The notes beneath the pieces are model-generated. The model ran no database searches. It was not told where the DNA came from and worked only from the letters and a program-made list of their open reading frames with translations. DNA of 9,188 nucleotides from the NCBI GenBank assembly GCA_021818125.1, contig JAKAFG010000068.1, positions 1 through 9,188 of the forward strand, in the 5' to 3' direction. The first letter of the stretch is position 1, and each line of letters begins with the position of its first letter. Below, one piece after another: positions 1 through 7,470 of this stretch. A program made the translations under genes and the position numbers. This DNA comes from Pseudomonadota bacterium. GTDB taxonomy: Bacteria > Pseudomonadota > Gammaproteobacteria > Acidithiobacillales > Acidithiobacillaceae.

Positions 1-1
1 G

Positions 2-472
2 GGTAAGGATCTGGATCGCAAGAAATTTACGGTTCTGGATGCCCTTCTGGCAACGTTGGTCGGTATCTACATACTTTTTGTGGCGCCGTCATTCTGGGAT
101 TCTTTTCAGACCTTCCTGGATTTGCTGATTATTGTCGCAGCGCCATGGACCGGTGTGATGATTACCTACGTGTTGTGGGATGTGCTCCCGGAAGCGCGCG
201 GAGGGTTGAGCAGACTGCCACATAGGCGTGTCAATGTCTGGGTTCTCGCTATAGGGGTCGCGGTCACCGTGCTGTTCTCAAATAATCCGATTTGGGAGGG
301 ATATGGAGCGCATCTATTGCATGGTACAGACATATCACCATTGGTGGGTGTCGCGACGACGATTGCGGCATCAATACTCTACCGGGTTTTGTTTTGTCAC
401 CATACGGCCACTGACGAGCAGGGACGGGTGAGCGCGTTATCAAAACCGGTTGTCAGTAAGACTACTGATTAA
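2..472 (+). CDS. C-terminal part of a nucleobase permease, probably NCS1 family (5' end outside window)
   Basis: The frame is open from base 2, giving 156 residues of a protein whose start lies upstream. It is very hydrophobic, with about four membrane segments (roughly residues 11-27, 38-59, 80-95 and 115-135 of the visible part), then a polar tail of about 20 residues. The motif APWTGVMITYVLWD, preceded by a short F-L-D-L-L helix, resembles the late membrane segments of NCS1 cytosine/purine/allantoin permeases, where a PW precedes a D at the helix end. NCS1 proteins import nucleobases or related ureides across the inner membrane. The gene lies 17 bases before a guanine deaminase-like gene, which fits uptake of a purine base for the enzymes downstream. 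The substrate cannot be read from this fragment, and another 12-TM transporter family is possible. An internal TTG at 56 is not a likely start, because coding sequence continues upstream of it. Confidence 0.7.
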   Translation, partial: GKDLDRKKFTVLDALLATLVGIYILFVAPSFWDSFQTFLDLLIIVAAPWTGVMITYVLWDVLPEARGGLSRLPHRRVNVWVLAIGVAVTVLFSNNPIWEGYGAHLLHGTDISPLVGVATTIAASILYRVLFCHHTATDEQGRVSALSKPVVSKTTD

Positions 473-489
473 GGTGCCAACGGGTACAG

Positions 490-1719
490 ATGATGGAAAA
501 GATATTTAGGGCGCCGATACTTAACCCGATAGATGCGAATACCTGGAGATTTTACCAGGATGGTGCTTTAGGTGTCGATCAGGGCATCATTGTGCGTATG
601 GGTGATTTTAGTACGATGCTGAATCAGGTCAACGTTGATACGGAAGTAGAGGATCTGGATGGCGTTATCGTTCCGGGCTTTGTCGATGTCCATTTGCATT
701 GGGTGCAACATCGTGTCAGGGGACGTTTCTCTGGCGAACTCCTGACCTGGCTGCAGGAGCATATCTGGCCGGAAGAGGCGCGCTATGTGGATACCGATTT
801 GGCCCAGGCTGCGGCGGCACAATTCTATGGCGATGTATTGCGTGCGGGGACAGTGATGGGCATGAGCTATTCCAGTCCGCATGCCGAGGCCACGCAGATT
901 GCACTGACATCGATGCGTGGCGATTGGGTCATTGGTAATGTCCAGATGGCAATTAATGCGCCCCATACATTGACTGACTACAGCCTGCATGATCCCGACG
1001 CGTTGCGCGCATTTATGCGCCAAACGGATATCACACACTATGCACTGACACCCCGTTTTGCGCCCAATCTGACGGCGGCATCGCTGAAGGCATTGGGACA
1101 GATCGCCGCCGAGAGTCCATGTTTAATCCAGACGCATCTCGCGGAATCGGTCGCGGAGCTGCAATGGGTTAAAGAGCTGTTTCCCGACGCTGCGCACTAT
1201 ACTGAGGTATATGACCGCGCGGGTCTGCTGACGCCCCGGACGATATTAGGTCACTGTATTGAAATGCGTGACGAGGAATGGCGCTGCCTTCGGGAGCGCG
1301 GCTCCTGGGTGGCGCATTGCCCTACCAGTAATGAGGCGCTGGGCAACCGACGCATGCCCTTAGAGCAAGTACGTGCTTACGACATCCCCTTTGCGCTGGC
1401 GAGTGACATCGGCGGTGGCCCCAGTCATAGCATGCTGCATGTCATGCAGCGATTTCTGGGAACACATCGGGAAGCGGGCGTTTCTGTTGCGCCTCAGGAG
1501 GCCTTGTATCGTTCTACCAAGGCGGGTGCCGAATGTATGGGCAGAGGATCCGTCGGCGGTGATTTGACGGCGGGAAAACGTGCCGATTTCGTGCTATTGC
1601 CGCAGAAGCCCGCAGCGGATTCTGTAGGGGCCTGGTTTGAGGAATGCTTAAGTGGTAAGTCGGCCGATCTGGAACAGCGTCCGCTGGGAACCTGGCTCAG
1701 CGGTGAGCGGATGGCTTAA
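490..1719 (+). CDS. guaD: guanine deaminase-like amidohydrolase
   Basis: Predicted to hydrolyse guanine to xanthine and ammonia in the cytoplasm. The 409 residues are slightly under the usual 430-450 for bacterial GuaD. Metal-site residues of the amidohydrolase superfamily are in order: His68 and His70 in VDVHLHWVQ, His216 in QTHLAES, His255 in GHC, and Asp306 in ASDIGGG. Guanine-deaminase hallmarks are Gln73 after HLH, the WPEE segment near 93-96, TPRFAP at 187-192, the ELFPDA...YTEVYDRAGLL stretch at 229-247, and HCPTSN at 276-281. The usual GK-x-MMDRNAP segment is changed to GNVQMAINAP near 149-158, so specificity could be shifted towards a related aminopurine or pterin. Start: tandem ATGs at 490 and 493 with no strong ribosome site, so the start is uncertain by a codon. 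It sits 17 bases after the permease and 48 bases before the adenine deaminase, in the same operon; xanthine would feed the dehydrogenase downstream. Confidence 0.85.
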   Translation: MMEKIFRAPILNPIDANTWRFYQDGALGVDQGIIVRMGDFSTMLNQVNVDTEVEDLDGVIVPGFVDVHLHWVQHRVRGRFSGELLTWLQEHIWPEEARYVDTDLAQAAAAQFYGDVLRAGTVMGMSYSSPHAEATQIALTSMRGDWVIGNVQMAINAPHTLTDYSLHDPDALRAFMRQTDITHYALTPRFAPNLTAASLKALGQIAAESPCLIQTHLAESVAELQWVKELFPDAAHYTEVYDRAGLLTPRTILGHCIEMRDEEWRCLRERGSWVAHCPTSNEALGNRRMPLEQVRAYDIPFALASDIGGGPSHSMLHVMQRFLGTHREAGVSVAPQEALYRSTKAGAECMGRGSVGGDLTAGKRADFVLLPQKPAADSVGAWFEECLSGKSADLEQRPLGTWLSGERMA

Positions 1720-1752
1720 GCGGTGTACATGCATAGTCTTATAAAAACATAC

Positions 1753-1756
1753 GGAG
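1753..1756 (+). promoter_or_regulatory. ribosome binding site for the adenine deaminase
   Basis: GGAG 11 bases before the ATG at 1768. This favours 1768 (or the ATG at 1780) over the upstream in-frame GTG/ATG codons at 1723 and 1729, whose extra residues are not part of the family and which lack a ribosome site. Confidence 0.55.
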
Positions 1757-1767
1757 CAACACCTTTT

Positions 1768-2802
1768 ATGGAAAGTACGATGAACACTAAGGGAATGCTG
1801 GCTGACTTTGTGGAGGATCTGCCCAAGGTAGAGCTGCATTTGCATATTGAGGGCACTCTGGAGCCAGAATTGCTCATCGCGCTGGCCCAGCGTAACGGCG
1901 TGGATATTCCCTATAAGACGATAGAGGCGGCACGGGCGGCATATCAATTTGAGGATCTGCAAAGTTTTCTGAATGTCTATTATCTGGGGGCGTCCGTATT
2001 GCGGGAAGAGCGAGACTTTTATGAACTGACCCTGGCCTATATGTCCCGCTGTAAAGCCCAGCAGATTCGTCATACGGAACTATTTTTTGATCCGCAGACG
2101 CATCTTGCCAATGGCGTGGCATTGGCGGCGGTGATGGGTGGCATCAACGCCGCCTTGCGAGACGCCGAGCGTGACTGGCATATATCCAGCGCGCTGATTC
2201 TTTGCTTTGAGCGGGATCGCGACCCGGAACCCTCGGTGGCGCATGCTTGTGCTTTGGGGGGCATCGCCGGCATCGGTCTCGACTCCGCTGAATTGGGCAA
2301 TCCCCCAGAAAAGTTTCAGGAAGTGTTTAAGGTGGCCAAGTCCATGGGCCTGCATCGTGTTGCCCATGCCGGGGAGGAGGGACCGCCCGCCTATATCTGG
2401 CGGGCACTGGATGTGCTTGATGTCGAGCGCATAGATCATGGGGTTCGCTGTTTGGAGGACCCGGCACTGGTACGTCGTCTGGTGGATGACCGAATCGCTC
2501 TGACGGTCTGCCCATTCTCCAATGTCGCGCTCAAAGTGTTTAGCCGGTTATCTGAACATAACCTGGGTCGATTGTTGAAAGCAGGTTTGTTGGCGACGAT
2601 TAATTCGGATGACCCGGCGTACTTCGGTGGATACCTGAGCGAAAACATTATCGGGACACTTTCCAGTCTGGATTTAACAGCGAAAGACGCATTACTTCTT
2701 GAGCGTAACGCCGTTGAAGCGGCTTTTTGTACGGATCAACGAAAGCAGTCCCTGCTCAGGGATCTGGATCAGTACGACGCATCACATCGGAATCTATTAT
2801 GA
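1768..2802 (+). CDS. adenine deaminase, adenosine-deaminase superfamily (Aah1-like)
   Basis: Predicted to convert adenine to hypoxanthine and ammonia in the cytoplasm. The 344 residues from ATG 1768 are typical of this family. Zinc and catalytic residues are all visible: His24 and His26 in VELHLHIEGT, His200 and catalytic Glu203 in VAHAGEEG, His224 in RIDHG, and Asp281/Asp282 in NSDDPAYFGGY. Several segments point to the adenine-specific (Aah1-type) branch rather than true adenosine deaminase: FFDPQTH (106-112), GLDSAELGNPP (170-180), and PAYFGGY (283-289). The residue assignments are seen here; the branch diagnosis comes from knowledge of the family. The stop codon TGA overlaps an in-frame ATG of the next gene (ATGA at 2799), which suggests translational coupling. 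With the guanine deaminase upstream and xanthine dehydrogenase downstream, it funnels both purine bases to hypoxanthine/xanthine. Automatic annotation may label it adenosine deaminase (add). Confidence 0.88.
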   Translation: MESTMNTKGMLADFVEDLPKVELHLHIEGTLEPELLIALAQRNGVDIPYKTIEAARAAYQFEDLQSFLNVYYLGASVLREERDFYELTLAYMSRCKAQQIRHTELFFDPQTHLANGVALAAVMGGINAALRDAERDWHISSALILCFERDRDPEPSVAHACALGGIAGIGLDSAELGNPPEKFQEVFKVAKSMGLHRVAHAGEEGPPAYIWRALDVLDVERIDHGVRCLEDPALVRRLVDDRIALTVCPFSNVALKVFSRLSEHNLGRLLKAGLLATINSDDPAYFGGYLSENIIGTLSSLDLTAKDALLLERNAVEAAFCTDQRKQSLLRDLDQYDASHRNLL

Positions 2803-2812
2803 AAAACTCACC

Positions 2813-2818
2813 AGGGAG
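2813..2818 (+). promoter_or_regulatory. ribosome binding site deciding the NUP-family start
   Basis: AGGGAG lies 7 bases before a GTG at 2826, an ideal distance. It is only 1 base before the ATG at 2820 and inside the gene if the ATG at 2799 is used. It therefore favours the GTG start. Confidence 0.5.
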
Positions 2819-2825
2819 AATGTTC

Positions 2826-3827
2826 GTGAAGAAAAACACGGTTTGGAAGCATATGATGCTATGTGGTGCAGTCGGCTTCTCATGGATGGCGCCACTGGCC
2901 TACGCCCAGGCTATACCGGCGGCGGCGAAAATGCGCCCGAAAGTGATCGTGCTGACAGCATTTCCGCCCGAGTGGCAAGCATGGACAGCACAAAAATCTT
3001 TTCAGCATCAAGCCTTGCATGTGCCAGGTCTCATCAAGCCCATGATCTGCGACAGCAAAGGCGTCTGTGTTACGGAAACCGGGGAAGGGGAAATCAATGC
3101 CGCAGTCACCGTCACCAGTCTGGTGAAAGACGCGGCTCTGGATGTGAAGAAGACTATTTTTATTCGCAGCGGCATTGCGGGCGGTGTGGACAAAGAAGAC
3201 TCCGCATTGGGCAGTGTGTATATCAATAGCTGGGTAATCTCCTGGGCTTTTGGACATCATTACCTGAGTGATCAAAAGCAGTTGGCATGGTCCCCTCCGG
3301 GCTGCGCGGACTATGCCACGCCGGGCCACTGCGGAAATTATACTCAAAATATCATGGAAAATCTGGCGTATAAAATCAATCCGGCCCTGCTGAACATGGC
3401 GGTAAATGCCTCGGCCCATGTCGCGCTGGAAAACTCGGCAGAGGCGAAGAAACTGGATAAAACGTTCGCTATCTCTGCGGTGCCGAAGGTGATGGTGGGT
3501 GCCACTATCACCGGCAATGATTTTTGGATCGGTAAAGCGAACCAGGCTATTGCCGAACAGATTGTGCGTCGCTATACCCATGGAGAGGCGAAATATACCA
3601 ATACGGCCATGGAGGATCTCGGGGATGTGGCCGTGCTCTCGCGTTTTGGTTTGGCGGATCATTATCTGTCCATACGGGGGATATCTGACGTGGATGTTCC
3701 GCCCCCCGGTAAAACCGAAGAAGAAATCTGGAAAACAGGCGATTTGTATGCCAGCGCTCTCGCCGAGCGTAATGCAGTGATCGTCACCAGGGCCGTTATC
3801 GCGCACCTGTTGAAGGGCGCTGCATGA
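2826..3827 (+). CDS. exported NUP-family protein (purine nucleoside permease/phosphorylase-like), periplasmic
   Basis: From GTG 2826 the protein has 333 residues. It begins with a Sec signal peptide: KKN basic start, hydrophobic core at about 10-24, and a likely cleavage site after AYA or AQA (residues 27-29). After that there is no membrane segment, so the family name 'permease' (NUP family, first described in Candida) does not describe transport by this protein alone. FIRSGIAGGV (112-121), NTAMEDLG (258-265) and LSIRGISDVD (281-290) resemble the phosphate/nucleoside-binding motifs of the nucleoside phosphorylase/nucleosidase fold. A periplasmic nucleosidase or phosphorylase that frees purine bases is therefore plausible (inference). 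The mature part has four Cys in two close pairs (75/81, 160/169), which would suit disulfides in the periplasm. Alternative in-frame starts are ATG 2799, which overlaps the previous stop, and ATG 2820. It is followed after 61 bases by the dehydrogenase. Confidence 0.8.
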   Translation: MKKNTVWKHMMLCGAVGFSWMAPLAYAQAIPAAAKMRPKVIVLTAFPPEWQAWTAQKSFQHQALHVPGLIKPMICDSKGVCVTETGEGEINAAVTVTSLVKDAALDVKKTIFIRSGIAGGVDKEDSALGSVYINSWVISWAFGHHYLSDQKQLAWSPPGCADYATPGHCGNYTQNIMENLAYKINPALLNMAVNASAHVALENSAEAKKLDKTFAISAVPKVMVGATITGNDFWIGKANQAIAEQIVRRYTHGEAKYTNTAMEDLGDVAVLSRFGLADHYLSIRGISDVDVPPPGKTEEEIWKTGDLYASALAERNAVIVTRAVIAHLLKGAA

Positions 3828-3898
3828 GTATACGGGTCATCAAAGTATCCGCTGGTGAGTTTCTGGCCCGGGAGCAAGGAGTGTCACCGTGTCTTTGA
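3824..3898 (+). CDS. possible 24-residue linking ORF between the NUP-family gene and the dehydrogenase
   Basis: An ATG at 3824 overlaps the NUP-family stop (ATGA) and opens a 24-codon frame ending at TGA 3896-3898, ten bases inside the next gene. It spans the whole 61-base spacer and runs over the AAGGAG ribosome site of the molybdenum subunit. The peptide begins MSIRVIKVSAGEF and ends SPCL; I recognise no family. If it is translated, it would carry ribosomes from the NUP-family stop to the GTG at 3889. It could equally be chance, or a remnant of a longer reading frame. Confidence 0.2.
   Translation: MSIRVIKVSAGEFLAREQGVSPCL
3876..3881 (+). promoter_or_regulatory. ribosome binding site for the molybdenum subunit GTG start
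   Basis: AAGGAG with a 7-base spacer to the GTG at 3889, which supports this non-ATG start. Confidence 0.75.
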
Positions 3899-6147
3899 CC
3901 TTGGTGAAGCAGCGAACTGACCAGCAGACGGCGAGCCCCCGCCGTGTCGATGGCGTTGCCAAAATCAGGGGGACGGCGCTCTATGTCGATGACCTGCCCT
4001 GCGCAGATGTGCTCCATGGAGCGACGGTGCGCACTACTGAGGCTGGTGGAACGCTGCAGGAGGTGGTTTTCGATCCTGCCATAGACTGGTCGGAATTTGT
4101 GGTGGTCACGGCGCGAGATATTCCGGGTATGAATGCCGTAAAGCTCCTGGAGAACGATCAGGTAGTGCTCGTTGATCGTGCATTTCGGCACGCTGGGGAG
4201 GCGGTGGTATTGCTGGCCCACGCGGATCCGGAGAAACTCAGAATGGCGCTGAACGGTGTTTCTTTGGTGGAGTTGCCCAATACCGCGCCGATTTTTGATA
4301 TCGATGCGGCACTCGCTGCGCAACACGAAATCATACCCGGCAATATTTATACGGATTATCTTCTGGATCGGGGTGATGTTGCGGAGGGGGAGCATCTTGC
4401 CGATGTCGTCATCGAAGAGCGCTTTCTCACCCCGTCCCAGGAGCAACTCTATATTGAGCCGCAAGGGATGCTGGCGCATTTGCAGAAAGACGGCAGCATT
4501 CTGGTAGAAGGTTCCATGCAGTGTCCCTACTACGTGCTGGACGCATTGGTTCAGTGTATGGGGATGGATAAGGATCATCTGCGGGTGGTGCAAAGTACCA
4601 CCGGTGGGGCCTTTGGCGGCAAGGAAGATTACCCCTCGGTGATTGCCTGCCATGCGGCGTTGCTGGCGCTCAAAGCGGGTGGCCGTTCGGTAAAACTCGT
4701 TTATGAGCGGGGCGAGGATTTGCGGGTGACGCCTAAGCGTCATCCTTCCCGTACCCTGATTCGTTTGGGGGCCAATAAGGCCGGAGAATTGCAGTTTATC
4801 GATATGGATTTCGCCATTGATGGCGGGGCTTATCGTACCCTCAGTCCGGTAGTGCTCTCCCGTGGTGTTATTCATGCACCGGGACCATATAAGTGCCCCC
4901 ACATCCGGGTCAGGGGGCGCGCCGTCGCGACCAACCATCCGCCCTTTGGTGCATTTCGCGGATTTGGTGCGCCGCAAAGCATTTTTGCGATGGAAGTAGC
5001 CATGGACCGGCTGGCGAGAAAACTGGCTATGGACCCTGCCGAATTGCGCCGGATAAATTTGTTGCGTACCGGGGATGTGAATCCCACGGGTGATGTGGTG
5101 GGTGCTGACTGCTTTGCCCATGCCGCACTCGATGTGGCATTGGAACACACGCATTATTACCACCGGCTGGCGGAGTATAGGGCCTGGAATGCGGCCGGAC
5201 ACCAGACCCGCAAAGGCATTGGCTTGGCGACTTTTGTCCATGGCGCCGGTTTTACCGGCAACGGCGAATTGCATCTGGCGTCCCGGGTTTCTCTGCAAGC
5301 CCTGGCCAATGGGCACGTCGAAATTCTCTGTTCCAACACCGAAATGGGGCAGGGCGCGGCGACCACGCTGGTCCAAATTGCGGCTGACGCGCTGGGCCTG
5401 CCCATGGATCGCGTGCATTTAGCGCAAACCGATACCTCCAGGGTGCCAAATTCCGGACCGACGGTCGCCTCCCGCACCTGTATGGTGGTCGGGGACCTCA
5501 TCCAGAAAGCGGCGGGACAATTATTGCAACGGCTGCGGGAAACGGCGGCGTTAGCGGTGTCCCATGACGCACAAAGTTTTGCCGCGGCGTGTACCCGGCT
5601 TTGCGCAGCCGCCGGGGATGCGCTGGTGACCGCACAATACCAGCCGCCGGCGGACATGCGTTGGGATGAGCAGGCTTTTTTGGGGCGGGCTTACGCCAGT
5701 TATGCTTGGGCGGCTTACATTGCCGAAGTGGAAGTGGATGTGTTGACGCTCGCAACGCGGGTGCTCGATTTTACCGCGGTACAGGAAATCGGCAATGCGG
5801 TGCATCCGGTGATTGTGCAGGGCCAGATTGAGGGGGGCGTCGCCCAGGGTATTGGTTATGCCCTCTATGAGGATGTGCTCTGGAATGAGCGCGGGGTCAT
5901 GGCCAATGACCGTCTGACCAATTACATCATCCCCACTAGCGCGGATTTAGGATTTATTCACGTGGTGTTGTTGGAAGGCGGGTTGGGAGCAGGTCCCAAA
6001 GGGGCGAAGGGCGTCGGTGAATTGCCCATGGATGGTCCGGCACCCGCTATCGTCAATGCGATTCAGCAGGCCTTGGATATCGATATTCGCCAGATTCCGG
6101 TCAGGCCCGAAATGCTGCTGGAGCTGACGGTGAGCGGAGGGAATTGA
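3889..6147 (+). CDS. xanthine dehydrogenase, molybdenum cofactor-binding subunit
   Basis: Large catalytic subunit (752 residues) of a three-subunit molybdenum hydroxylase, predicted to oxidise hypoxanthine to xanthine and urate. Residues about 17-130 form the aldehyde oxidase/xanthine dehydrogenase a/b hammerhead domain (RVDGVAKIRGTALYVDD). The rest is the molybdopterin-binding domain. The purine-binding and catalytic residues known from bovine and Rhodobacter enzymes can be matched: Gln184 near the metal (SQEQLYIEPQG), Glu246 in GGAFGGKED, Arg357 in AFRGFGAPQ, and the base Glu711 in GAKGVGELP. MGQG (486-489) belongs to the cofactor site. The Glu/Arg/Glu set favours a purine hydroxylase over aldehyde oxidase, CO dehydrogenase or nicotine-type enzymes. 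A uracil-oxidising member of the same superfamily cannot be excluded. The start is GTG with a good ribosome site. The [2Fe-2S] gene follows two bases after its stop. No XdhC/CoxI-type maturation factor is visible in the window. In E. coli naming this is XdhA-like. Confidence 0.88.
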   Translation: MSLTLVKQRTDQQTASPRRVDGVAKIRGTALYVDDLPCADVLHGATVRTTEAGGTLQEVVFDPAIDWSEFVVVTARDIPGMNAVKLLENDQVVLVDRAFRHAGEAVVLLAHADPEKLRMALNGVSLVELPNTAPIFDIDAALAAQHEIIPGNIYTDYLLDRGDVAEGEHLADVVIEERFLTPSQEQLYIEPQGMLAHLQKDGSILVEGSMQCPYYVLDALVQCMGMDKDHLRVVQSTTGGAFGGKEDYPSVIACHAALLALKAGGRSVKLVYERGEDLRVTPKRHPSRTLIRLGANKAGELQFIDMDFAIDGGAYRTLSPVVLSRGVIHAPGPYKCPHIRVRGRAVATNHPPFGAFRGFGAPQSIFAMEVAMDRLARKLAMDPAELRRINLLRTGDVNPTGDVVGADCFAHAALDVALEHTHYYHRLAEYRAWNAAGHQTRKGIGLATFVHGAGFTGNGELHLASRVSLQALANGHVEILCSNTEMGQGAATTLVQIAADALGLPMDRVHLAQTDTSRVPNSGPTVASRTCMVVGDLIQKAAGQLLQRLRETAALAVSHDAQSFAAACTRLCAAAGDALVTAQYQPPADMRWDEQAFLGRAYASYAWAAYIAEVEVDVLTLATRVLDFTAVQEIGNAVHPVIVQGQIEGGVAQGIGYALYEDVLWNERGVMANDRLTNYIIPTSADLGFIHVVLLEGGLGAGPKGAKGVGELPMDGPAPAIVNAIQQALDIDIRQIPVRPEMLLELTVSGGN
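6136..6141 (+). promoter_or_regulatory. ribosome binding site for the [2Fe-2S] subunit
   Basis: GGAGGG with 8 bases to the ATG at 6150. The TTG at 6144, two codons earlier, is only 2 bases away, so ATG 6150 is the start. The site lies inside the last codons of the molybdenum subunit. Confidence 0.75.
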
Positions 6148-6149
6148 TC

Positions 6150-6608
6150 ATGCCGACGACGATGCGCATCAACGGTAAGGCATTTCAGAGCAGCTCAGCG
6201 CCGAATGCCCGTTTACTGGATGTATTGCGTAATGAATGCGACCTCAAGGGAACCAAAGAAGGCTGCGGCGAAGGAGAGTGTGGCGCCTGCGCGGTACTGG
6301 TGAATGGCAAGCTGGTGAATAGCTGCCTGGTTCCTCTCGGGCAGATGGAGCAGGCGGAGATTACCACGGTAGAGGGCCTTCCCGAAGATAGTGCCCTGGC
6401 ACGAGCCTTTGTTCAGTGCGGCGCTACCCAGTGCGGGATTTGTACGCCGGGTATGATGCTCGCGGCGACCGCCCTGTTGATGGAGCATGCGAACCCGACC
6501 CTGGAGGAGATTCGCTGGGGCCTGAGCGGTAATCTCTGTCGCTGTACCGGGTATGGGCGCATTTATGCGGCCATCGCCCAGGCCGCCGGAGGGTCTGCTG
6601 ATGTCTGA
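6150..6608 (+). CDS. xanthine dehydrogenase, [2Fe-2S] iron-sulfur subunit
   Basis: Small electron-transfer subunit (152 residues, normal for the family) that carries electrons from molybdenum to FAD. The N-terminal plant-type ferredoxin domain holds the first cluster with Cys39, Cys44, Cys47 and Cys59 (GCGEGECGACAVLVNGK). The C-terminal helical domain holds the second with Cys95 and Cys98 (QCGICTPGMM) and Cys130 and Cys132 (GNLCRCTGYG). All eight ligands are present. It starts two bases after the stop of the molybdenum subunit and overlaps the FAD gene by eight bases, so the three subunits are probably made together in fixed ratio. In E. coli naming it is XdhC-like. The same fold serves other molybdenum hydroxylases, so its function follows from the partner subunits. 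Confidence 0.93.
   Translation: MPTTMRINGKAFQSSSAPNARLLDVLRNECDLKGTKEGCGEGECGACAVLVNGKLVNSCLVPLGQMEQAEITTVEGLPEDSALARAFVQCGATQCGICTPGMMLAATALLMEHANPTLEEIRWGLSGNLCRCTGYGRIYAAIAQAAGGSADV
6588..6593 (+). promoter_or_regulatory. ribosome binding site for the FAD subunit
   Basis: GGAGGG 7 bases before the ATG at 6601. This rejects the longer in-frame start at 6553, whose extra 16 residues would lie wholly inside the iron-sulfur gene. Confidence 0.75.
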
Positions 6609-7467
6609 GTGGACAAGGCCCCGGCATTTGCCAGAAGCCCTGGAGATATTGGCGGCAGCCCCCGGCCCATATCGGGTGATTTCGGGCGGGACCGATCTTA
6701 TGGTGGAGAGTCATCTCGCCCCGGAGCGGCGCCCGGAGTCCTGGCTGGACATCAGCGGACTGCAGGAGTTGCAGGGGCTGCAGATTACGGAAGAGGGTAT
6801 CCGGATTGGCGCCGCTACTTCCCTGGAAGCGATTCGTCGGCACGCGGAAGTGGTCGCCCACTGGCCGATGCTGGCAGCCTCGGCGGCGGTGACCGGGGCG
6901 CCGCCCATTCAAAACCGCGCCACGCTGGGTGGCAATGTCTGTAATGCCTCCCCTGCGGCGGACAACGCGCCGGCGTTGCTGGCTTATGGCGCACGTCTGG
7001 AGATCGCCCATCATCGCGGCTCGCGCTGGTTGCCTTATGGAGATTTCCATCAGGGGTATCGTAAGACGGCCTTGCAAGCTGGAGAGTTGCTCAGCGCTTT
7101 CTGGATTCCTTACCCCCCCAAACACAGTCGCGGCTATTTTCGGAAAGTCGGAACACGGGCAGCGCAGGCTATTGCCAAGGTGAGTATCGCTGCGCTCATC
7201 GAAGAAGATAGTGATGGAATGATTCAGAGCGCGCGTTTCGGCATGGCGAGTGTGGCGGCGACTCCCTGTACCTTGCCATCCGTGAGCCAATATCTGCTGG
7301 GACGTGCGTTGCGTGATATTGCCGACGCGCAAGTGCGTCAGAGAGTAGGGCAGGATATTGCACCCATTCAGGATATCCGCTCGACGACGGAATATCGTTT
7401 GGAGATAGCTTCCCGGCTGGTGCTGGAGGCCATACATAGACGCAGTGAATCGAAAAAGGAGGATTAG
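6601..7467 (+). CDS. xanthine dehydrogenase, FAD-binding subunit
   Basis: Medium subunit (288 residues) that passes electrons from the iron-sulfur clusters to NAD+ or another acceptor. It has the PCMH-type FAD domain of molybdopterin dehydrogenases: ISGGTDLMVE at 28-36 binds the FAD pyrophosphate, IGAATSLEAI lies at 69-78, and TLGGNVCNASPAADNAPALLA at 108-128 is the second FAD loop. A C-terminal CO-dehydrogenase-flavoprotein-like domain follows from about residue 175 (YFRKVGTRAAQAIAKVS). The length is typical. Subunit order here is Mo, FeS, FAD, unlike E. coli xdhABC (Mo, FAD, FeS); in E. coli naming this is XdhB-like. The stop is three bases before the next start, and that gene's ribosome site lies within the last codons of this one. 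Confidence 0.9.
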   Translation: MSEWTRPRHLPEALEILAAAPGPYRVISGGTDLMVESHLAPERRPESWLDISGLQELQGLQITEEGIRIGAATSLEAIRRHAEVVAHWPMLAASAAVTGAPPIQNRATLGGNVCNASPAADNAPALLAYGARLEIAHHRGSRWLPYGDFHQGYRKTALQAGELLSAFWIPYPPKHSRGYFRKVGTRAAQAIAKVSIAALIEEDSDGMIQSARFGMASVAATPCTLPSVSQYLLGRALRDIADAQVRQRVGQDIAPIQDIRSTTEYRLEIASRLVLEAIHRRSESKKED

Positions 7468-7470
7468 AAT

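Noticed and set aside
1720..1767. Possible internal promoter in the AT-richer 48-base spacer before the adenine deaminase (TATAAA at about 1740-1745)
   Set aside because: No matching -35 element at a normal distance, and genes on both sides share strand and function. More simply a spacer with a ribosome site.
2699..3229. 176-codon plus-strand frame overlapping the adenine deaminase end and the NUP-family gene
   Set aside because: Out of frame with two supported genes. Its translation is low in hydrophobic core segments and has no motif.
2880..3806. 308-codon open frame on the minus strand
   Set aside because: Antisense to the NUP-family gene, which has a signal peptide and conserved motifs. 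No credible product.
3796..5418. 540-codon open frame on the minus strand
   Set aside because: It lies wholly opposite the strongly supported molybdenum subunit and the end of the NUP-family gene. Its translation is rich in His, Arg and Gln with no recognisable motif, as expected for an antisense shadow of GC-biased coding sequence.
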